Of a stretch of 64,000 nt of DNA, positions 58,872-64,000 are shown piece by piece (positions within the stretch are counted from its first letter, which is position 1; each line of letters opens with the position of its first letter). Position numbers and translations under genes: made by a program. The notes under the pieces are model-generated. The model was not told the origin of the DNA. It saw only the letters and a program-made list of their open reading frames with translations, and ran no database searches. This DNA is from JASBTN01 sp965228805 (lineage in GTDB: Bacteria > Pseudomonadota > Alphaproteobacteria > Rhodobacterales > Rhodobacteraceae). The DNA lies in the NCBI RefSeq assembly GCF_965228805.1, contig NZ_CBDDIE010000003.1:248001-312000 (forward strand), given 5' to 3'.

Positions 58872-59858
58872 TTATAGCATCCCCGGCACCACCTGGTCCG
58901 GTGGGCGGTGGCCATCGGCGAAGGTCTTGATGTTGATGATCACTTTCTCGCCCATCTCGAGCCGCCCCTCATGGGTGGCCGAACCCATATGCGGCAGGGC
59001 CACGACACTGGGCAGGTCGCGCAGGCGCGGGTTGATCTCGGCCCCATGTTCATAGACGTCCAAACCTGCCCCCGCGATCTCGCCCGCACGCAGCATGCGG
59101 GTCAGGGCGTTCTCGTCGATCACCTCGCCGCGCGAGGTGTTCACGATCACCGCCTCGGGCTTCATCAGCTTCAGGCGGCGTGCATTCATCAGGTGGAAGG
59201 TCGAGGGCGTATGCGGGCAGTTGATCGACAACACGTCCATGCGCGCGACCATCTGGTCAAGGCTTTCCCAGTAGGTTGCCTCGTACTGGTCTTCGATATC
59301 GGCGTGTAGACGTTTGCGGTTGTGGTAATGCACCTGCATGCCAAATGCCCTCGCCCGCGCGGCGACAGCCTGACCGATGCGGCCCATGCCCAGGATACCC
59401 AAGCGGCGCCCCTGGATGCGATGGCCCAACATGCCCGAGGGCGACCAACCGCCCCATTTGCCCTCGGCCATAAGGCGAATGCCCTCCGGGAAGCGGCGGG
59501 TCACGGCCAGGATCAGCGCGATCGCCATATCCGCCGTATCATCGGCCGACACGCCCGGAGTATTCGACACCAGAACACCCCGCTGGCGCGCCGTGTGGAT
59601 GTCGATATGGTCCACCCCTGCGCCGTAGTTTGCGATCAGTTTCAGCTTGTCGCCAGCCGCGGCCAACATGCTCTGGTCGATCTGGTCGGTCAGGGTGGGC
59701 ACCAACACGTCGGCCCGCTTCATCGCATCGACCAGCTCGTCACGCGACATCGGCGTGTCCGCGTCGCGCAGCTCGACGTCGAAAAGCTCCTTCATCCGGG
59801 TCTCGACCGGCTCCGGCAACCGTCGCGTCACGACAACACTCAGACGTTCAGGGGCCAT
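58872..59858 (-). CDS. Glyoxylate reductase/2-hydroxyacid dehydrogenase (GyaR type)
   Basis: A 328-residue NAD(P)-dependent D-2-hydroxyacid dehydrogenase. Rossmann loop LGILGMGRIGQAVAARARAF. Catalytic arginine region NTSRGEVIDENALTRML, and the acid-histidine region in LDVYEHGAEINPRL and ALPHMGSATHEGR. This suits a glyoxylate/hydroxypyruvate reductase, but other 2-hydroxyacid substrates are possible. AGGGAGGG lies 4 bases before ATG 59858 (MAPERLSVVVTRRL); longer in-frame starts are rejected. It has a terminator downstream and is divergent from the SH3 gene. Confidence 0.9.
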   Translation of the reverse strand: MAPERLSVVVTRRLPEPVETRMKELFDVELRDADTPMSRDELVDAMKRADVLVPTLTDQIDQSMLAAAGDKLKLIANYGAGVDHIDIHTARQRGVLVSNTPGVSADDTADMAIALILAVTRRFPEGIRLMAEGKWGGWSPSGMLGHRIQGRRLGILGMGRIGQAVAARARAFGMQVHYHNRKRLHADIEDQYEATYWESLDQMVARMDVLSINCPHTPSTFHLMNARRLKLMKPEAVIVNTSRGEVIDENALTRMLRAGEIAGAGLDVYEHGAEINPRLRDLPSVVALPHMGSATHEGRLEMGEKVIINIKTFADGHRPPDQVVPGML

Positions 59859-60009
59859 GCTGCCCTCCCTTCTTCTTTTCTTTCGCGCCTCTCGATGACA
59901 AACTGGCAAGGAACGCGATGCTGCACAAGCACCAACGCACGTGCAGCATGAAAAGAATGACGTTCGAGGGCAGTCAGGTGATTTACGTCGGGTGGACGAA
60001 GGAGGCCGC

Positions 60010-60513
60010 ATGCGGTTGATCGGGGCATTTCTGGCCGGGTGCGTGGTGTTGTGCACCCAGCCCGCGCTTGCAGCCGAAGGGGAAGAGCGCGGCTCGGTCA
60101 CCAACCTGCCGATCCCGCGCTATGTCTCGTTGAAGACCGGCGAAGGCAATGTGCGCCGGGGGCCATCTCTGACCCACCGCATCGACTGGGTGTTCAAGGC
60201 CCGTGGCATGCCGCTGGAGATTACCGGCGAGTTCGGCCACTGGCGCCGGGTGCGCGATCGCGACGGCGTGGGCGGCTGGATGCACTATTCGCTTCTGTCT
60301 GGCGCGCGCACCGTGATCATCGAAACCGACCTGACCGCTCTGTTTCAACGCCCTGACCCGTCGACACGGGTCAATGCGTACCTGGAGGCGGGCGTGATTG
60401 CCCGTGTCGATGAATGCGCCGCCGATTGGTGTCTGTTGCGCGCCGACGGGCACAAGGGTTGGGCCGCCAAGACCGCAATCTGGGGGGTGCGCGTGGACGA
60501 GGTCATCGACTAG
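60010..60513 (+). CDS. Secreted SH3b domain protein
   Basis: A 167-residue protein with a signal peptide (MRLIGAFLAGCVVLCTQPALA) and an SH3b domain pair: YVSLKTGEGNVRRGPSLTHR, WVFKARGMPLEITGEFGHWR, WMHYSLLSGARTV, then a second, similar SH3-like repeat ending AADWCLLRADGHKGWAAKTA. The family (DUF1058/SH3_4-like) has no agreed role in the periplasm. AAGGAGGCC lies just before ATG 60010. The next gene begins directly after its stop. Confidence 0.9.
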   Translation: MRLIGAFLAGCVVLCTQPALAAEGEERGSVTNLPIPRYVSLKTGEGNVRRGPSLTHRIDWVFKARGMPLEITGEFGHWRRVRDRDGVGGWMHYSLLSGARTVIIETDLTALFQRPDPSTRVNAYLEAGVIARVDECAADWCLLRADGHKGWAAKTAIWGVRVDEVID

Positions 60514-61503
60514 ATGGAGCTGATCGGCTCCCCCCGGGCCGCGCGACGGCTGAGGGTCGAGCGGGCCGTGATCATCCATGCGGATGCGGAGTGGTTGCCA
60601 CGGATCGCCGAGGGGCGCATCGACCTGTTTCAGAAACTGGAGGCCAAGGCCCGATCCGAGGGGTGGCCGATGTTATTGGTGGCTGCGGGCAGCCGCGAGG
60701 CAGTGGAACTGGATCGTCGCTCGGAGGATATCCGCCTAATTTGCGCTGATGCGCCGGGCTATGCGCCGCGCACGCTGCACATTCACCCAAGCTATATCTG
60801 GGGCTTCTGGCACCTCGACGAATTGGGCCTGCGGGCCCATAGCTCCCTGCGGTTCGGCGGTTTCTGTGCCGAACAGGTCGACCCGGCCAAGGCACGCTAT
60901 TTCTTTGACGGGGTGTCGGGCTACATGCTGCGCGAAAACATCTCGGGCCGCCCGCAGGAAGTGCGTGTTCACGCCCCTCTGCAAGGCGCCCGCGCCACCG
61001 TGTTCTGCCAGGAGATTGAGGACCAACCCGGCGAGCCCCTGCATTACCTGACCACTGAAGAAATGATCCGCACCTGCGCCGAACACGACCGCGCGGCGTT
61101 GATCTATGTAAAGATCCACCCGGCCACCACGAAACCCACCCGCCGCGCCATCATGGACATTACGCGGGACTACCCGAACGTGAAGCTCTCCGAGGCCTCC
61201 GTGCATGACCTGATCGAAGCTTCGGATCTGGTGGTCACCCAGACCTCCGGCGTCGGGTTCGAGGCTCTGATGCAGCGCTGCGCAGTGGTGACCTGCGGAA
61301 AAACCGACTACTGGCAGGCGACCCTGACCGCGCGTCGGGTGTCCGACCTGCGCGAAGCGCTCAGTTTCGGCCCGGAGGCGATGGCGGACTTCCCGTTCGA
61401 GCGGTTCTTCTACTGGTACCTGGGCCAGCGTTGTCTGGAACCCGCAAAGGACGGCGTCGAGACCCGCGCCTGGGCACGCATCCGCGACAAGGCGATGCTG
61501 TGA
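60514..61503 (+). CDS. KpsS-like capsule/polysaccharide biosynthesis protein
   Basis: A 329-residue cytoplasmic protein of the capsule-synthesis (PF05159, KpsS/LipB-like) type. It has IWGFWHLDELGLRAHSSLRF, then the conserved IYVKIHPATTKPTRRAIMD and VVTQTSGVGFEALMQRCAVV glycosyltransferase-like nucleotide-binding segment. Such proteins are Kdo transferases for capsule linkers or related polysaccharide assembly enzymes. The start ATG is immediately after the stop of the SH3 gene, so the two are co-transcribed. No other capsule genes are nearby. Confidence 0.8.
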   Translation: MELIGSPRAARRLRVERAVIIHADAEWLPRIAEGRIDLFQKLEAKARSEGWPMLLVAAGSREAVELDRRSEDIRLICADAPGYAPRTLHIHPSYIWGFWHLDELGLRAHSSLRFGGFCAEQVDPAKARYFFDGVSGYMLRENISGRPQEVRVHAPLQGARATVFCQEIEDQPGEPLHYLTTEEMIRTCAEHDRAALIYVKIHPATTKPTRRAIMDITRDYPNVKLSEASVHDLIEASDLVVTQTSGVGFEALMQRCAVVTCGKTDYWQATLTARRVSDLREALSFGPEAMADFPFERFFYWYLGQRCLEPAKDGVETRAWARIRDKAML

Positions 61504-61541
61504 CCTTGCGGGCCGGGCGGGGAATCGGATAGCGCAGAGCC

Positions 61542-62456
61542 ATGGCCGACAAGAGCACACGCATGAACCTTTCCGCCGGGATCGCCTCGGCCTCCGTCGC
61601 GGTAACCCTGGTGCTGTTGAAGCTCTGGGCGCTTGGCGAGACGAATGCGCTGTCGGTGGCGGCCTCGCTGGCGGATTCGGCGATGGACCTGATGGTGTCG
61701 CTGGGCGCCTTGGCGGCGATCTGGTATGCCGCGCGGCCTGCCGATGACGATCACACCTTCGGCCATACCTCAGCCGAGGATCTGGCCGCGCTCGGCCAGA
61801 GCCTGTTCATCCTCGCCTCGGCGGGCATCATCGCCTTTGCCGCCGTGACCCGGCTGTGGTCCGGCGAACCCGCGCCGATCCTGTCTCACGGTAAGGGCAT
61901 CATCGTCATGGGAACGTCCATCGTGCTGACCCTGTCCCTGGTGCTGTGGCAACGCCACGTGGCGGCACGCACCGGGTCGGCCGTGGTCAAGGCCGACAGC
62001 CTGCATTACCTGGGTGACCTCATCCCGAACATTGGCGCAATCCTGTCGCTTTGGGCGGCCAGCTGGTTCCAGATGGAGGCAATCGACAGCGCCGTGGCCA
62101 TTGGGGCGGCAATCCTGCTGGCCGTCGGTGCCCTGCGCATCTTCAAGACCGCCTGGGACGGGCTGATGGACCGCGCTGCCGACCCGGAGATGATCGCCGG
62201 GATCGAGACCATCGCCCGTGACTGGCCCGGGGTGCACGGGTTTCACGACCTGAAGACACGGCGGTCGGGCAGCAAGGTCTTCGTGAACATGCATATCGAA
62301 CTGGACGGCGCGCAGAGCCTGGACGAGGCCCACGCCACCGGCGCCGCCCTGCGCCGCGCCATCCTGCGCGCCTATCCGCAAACGGATGTGATGCTGCACA
62401 AGGACCCGGTGGGGGTGCAGCCGCACCCGGAGGATCCCTCGCGTAAACCAAAATAG
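61542..62456 (+). CDS. Cation diffusion facilitator transporter
   Basis: A 304-residue membrane transporter of the CDF family (Zn2+/Fe2+/Mn2+ efflux). Six predicted helices; metal site residues are in ASLADSAMDLMVSLGALAAI (D...D), DDDHTFGHTSAEDLAALGQS and SLHYLGDLIPNIGA (H...D). The C-terminal cytoplasmic domain contains VNMHIELDGAQSLDEAH (metal-sensing ferredoxin-like). Start ATG 61542. Confidence 0.93.
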   Translation: MADKSTRMNLSAGIASASVAVTLVLLKLWALGETNALSVAASLADSAMDLMVSLGALAAIWYAARPADDDHTFGHTSAEDLAALGQSLFILASAGIIAFAAVTRLWSGEPAPILSHGKGIIVMGTSIVLTLSLVLWQRHVAARTGSAVVKADSLHYLGDLIPNIGAILSLWAASWFQMEAIDSAVAIGAAILLAVGALRIFKTAWDGLMDRAADPEMIAGIETIARDWPGVHGFHDLKTRRSGSKVFVNMHIELDGAQSLDEAHATGAALRRAILRAYPQTDVMLHKDPVGVQPHPEDPSRKPK

Positions 62457-62509
62457 CCGGGTGGGCTCCCGCCGCACATCTGCGCCTTCGGCTTGTCGTG
62501 CGTTGGGCA

Positions 62510-62556
62510 TGGCACGCTTCGCGTGCCAGGGGCTTTGCCCCTCGCGCTGACGCGCT
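62510..62556. repeat. Intergenic block of three small hairpins
   Basis: TGGCACGC-TTC-GCGTGCCA (62510-62528), GGGGC-TTT-GCCCC (62529-62541) and CGCG-CTGA-CGCG (62543-62554) lie back to back, followed by CCCCAAGGTATTTTGGCAAG. This intergenic style recurs in Rhodobacteraceae and in this window (19262-19300 has a related CCCAAAATATCCCCGCC). It lies after the CDF gene and before the M3 peptidase gene. Confidence 0.6.
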
Positions 62557-62680
62557 CACCCCAAGGTATTTTGGCAAGAAAAAGAACAGGGGAGCCTTGT
62601 CTGGCACGGCGGGGTGGGATGCCGCCGCGCTTGCCCACCCGCGTCGCTTGCCAGGGTGGGCGCCGTGTCGGGCAAGGTGA

Positions 62681-64000
62681 TTACTCAGCAGCGAGCCCCC
62701 GGCCCTTCAGAAGCGCTTCGACCCCGGGTAGGCGGCCGCGGAACGCGCGGTAGAGGTCTTCGGCTTCCACCGATCCGCCTGCCGACAGGATGTGTTTCTC
62801 CAACAGCTGGGCGGTTTCAGCGTGGAAGGGGTCGCCCGCTTCGAGGAAGGCTTCAAACGCATCGGCATCCATGACCTCGGACCACATGTAGCTGTAGTAA
62901 CCCGAGGAATAGCCGTCCCCGGCAAAGACATGGGCAAAATGCGGCGTGGCGTGGCGCATGCGGATCGCCCTGGGCATGCCGATGGCCTCCAGAACTTCGG
63001 CCTGGGCCTGCATCGGATCAGAGGGTGCCGCGCCTTCGTGGAAGGCAAGGTCAACCAGTGCCGAGGCCACGAATTCCACGGTCTGGAACCCCATGTCATG
63101 GGTCGCCGCCGCCAACAGCCGGTCCAGCATCGGTTTCGGCATCGGCTGCCCGGTGTCCGCATGGGTGGCAAATTCGCCCAGCACCTCGGGCACTTCCAGC
63201 CAGTGTTCGTAAAGCTGGCTGGGCAGTTCGACGAAGTCCCGCGCCACGGAGGTGCCCGAGATCGAGTCGTAAGTCACGTTGGACAGCATCTGGTGCAGTG
63301 CATGTCCGAACTCGTGAAACAGCGTGCGGGCGTCGTCCCAGGACAGAAGCGCCGGCTTGCCCGCCTCGGCCTTGGCGAAGTTGCAGACATTGACGACGAT
63401 GGGGCGAATGTCCCCTTCCAGCTTCTGCTGACTGCGCATGGCCGAACACCAGGCGCCCGAGCGCTTGGAGCCACGCGCGAAATAGTCCCCCACGAAGACC
63501 GCCAGGTGCTGACCATCCCGGGTCACCTCCCAGGCGCGGGCATCTTCATGGTAGAGCGCCACATCCAGCGGCGCGAACTCCAGCCCGAACAGGCGGTTTG
63601 CCACGCTGAAGGCGGCTTCGATCATGCGGTCGAGCTGCAGGTAGGGTTTCAGCTCCGCCTCATCCAGGTCGTGTTCCTGCTGGCGGCGGCGTTCGGCATA
63701 GAAATGCCAGTCCCAGGGTTCCAGGTCGCCATTGTGCCCATCCGCGTGCAGCATTTCAGTCATGGTGGCCGCATCCTTCAGCGCCGCCGCCTTGGCCGGT
63801 TCCCAGACCTCCATGAGCAAATCACGCACCCGGTCAGGATGGCCGGCCATTTCGGTTTCCAGCTTGAACTGGGCGAAACTGTCGTAGCCCAGAAGCCCCG
63901 CGCGGGTCTCGCGCAGGGACAGGATTTCCGTGGCAATGGCGCGGTTGTCCGTGTCGCCGCCATTGGCGCCGCGCGCGCTATAGGCCTCATAGGCCTTCTG
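62681..64000 (-). CDS. M3 family oligopeptidase (C-terminal part)
   Basis: A zinc metallopeptidase of the M3 (oligopeptidase A/dipeptidyl carboxypeptidase) family, 439 residues visible. The gene runs off the right edge in frame. The HExxH motif is in ARTLFHEFGHALHQMLSN, with the third ligand glutamate in the following helix (FVELPSQLYEHWLEV). SGYYSYMWSEVMDADAFEAF is a family feature. It cleaves short peptides in the cytoplasm. The 5' end and start lie outside the window. Confidence 0.93.
   Translation of the reverse strand, partial: QKAYEAYSARGANGGDTDNRAIATEILSLRETRAGLLGYDSFAQFKLETEMAGHPDRVRDLLMEVWEPAKAAALKDAATMTEMLHADGHNGDLEPWDWHFYAERRRQQEHDLDEAELKPYLQLDRMIEAAFSVANRLFGLEFAPLDVALYHEDARAWEVTRDGQHLAVFVGDYFARGSKRSGAWCSAMRSQQKLEGDIRPIVVNVCNFAKAEAGKPALLSWDDARTLFHEFGHALHQMLSNVTYDSISGTSVARDFVELPSQLYEHWLEVPEVLGEFATHADTGQPMPKPMLDRLLAAATHDMGFQTVEFVASALVDLAFHEGAAPSDPMQAQAEVLEAIGMPRAIRMRHATPHFAHVFAGDGYSSGYYSYMWSEVMDADAFEAFLEAGDPFHAETAQLLEKHILSAGGSVEAEDLYRAFRGRLPGVEALLKGRGLAAE

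Overview
The window is about 64 kb of G+C-rich, gene-dense chromosomal DNA that reads as an alphaproteobacterium of the Rhodobacteraceae (Roseobacter group). This is inferred from the gene content and order (ftsY with an EamA transporter and yciB, mreB-mreC-mreD-mrdA-rodA, GcvPH, a dimethylglycine dehydrogenase-like enzyme, SAM-II and tandem glycine riboswitches, a leucine leader peptide) and from the protein sequences. No database search was possible. There is no IS element, integrase, CRISPR array or rRNA. One tRNA is present, tRNA-Ala(CGC).

Layout. 1-5 kb: end of a ThDP enzyme, TrkH, a small protein, FolE2, and metZ behind a SAM-II riboswitch plus terminator. 5-12.5 kb: an alpha/beta hydrolase, then a minus-strand block of YciB, an EamA transporter, a peroxiredoxin-like protein, a GNAT enzyme, FtsY, a YhhN protein and a fused NuoE-NuoF protein. 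12.6-14.7 kb: an AlkB-like membrane monooxygenase and two small secreted proteins. 15-20.4 kb: a tight plus-strand operon of a tiny membrane ORF, XpaC, TelA, a DUF2927 lipoprotein, an SPFH protein and a zinc-ribbon membrane protein. 20.5-30.8 kb: nitroreductase, Hsp20, Dtd, glycine riboswitch-gcvH-gcvP without gcvT, a GGCT-like protein, an A/T-richer orphan, MATE, GltX, CopD-like and a small metallopeptidase.

31-38.8 kb: a sulfotransferase-glycosyltransferase pair, then a patch holding three related small proteins (shared GMARMFE motif) around SoxR and a VOC protein with a SoxR-type promoter between them, NadE, and a secreted protein of about 19 MORN repeats. 39-48 kb: leucine leader and leuA, the mre/mrd/rod cell-shape operon, GhrA and TrxC. 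48-56 kb: tRNA-Ala, an SH3/beta-gamma-crystallin secreted protein, GFA and AhpD-like proteins, LysR divergent from a PhnZ-like HD oxygenase, an EF-hand protein, a divergent HisA paralogue and a DMGDH-type oxidoreductase. 56-58.2 kb: a polymorphic toxin with a phage head-morphogenesis (MuF) N-terminus and its overlapping immunity gene, next to a truncated same-frame remnant. 58-64 kb: a HExxH lipoprotein, glyoxylate reductase, an SH3 protein, a KpsS-like protein, a CDF transporter and a partial M3 peptidase.

The strongest candidates for unusual biology are the MuF-toxin/CdiI-like module (56.2-58.1 kb), the XpaC-TelA-SPFH-zinc ribbon operon (15.0-20.4 kb), the probably leaderless leucine leader with nested stems (39.0-39.2 kb), and the three GMARMFE paralogues beside SoxR (33.1-35.5 kb). 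One-carbon and glycine metabolism recurs (DMGDH family, GcvPH, FolE2, GFA-like, NuoEF/FdsB-like), which fits a marine methylated-amine and betaine-using lifestyle, but that link is inference.
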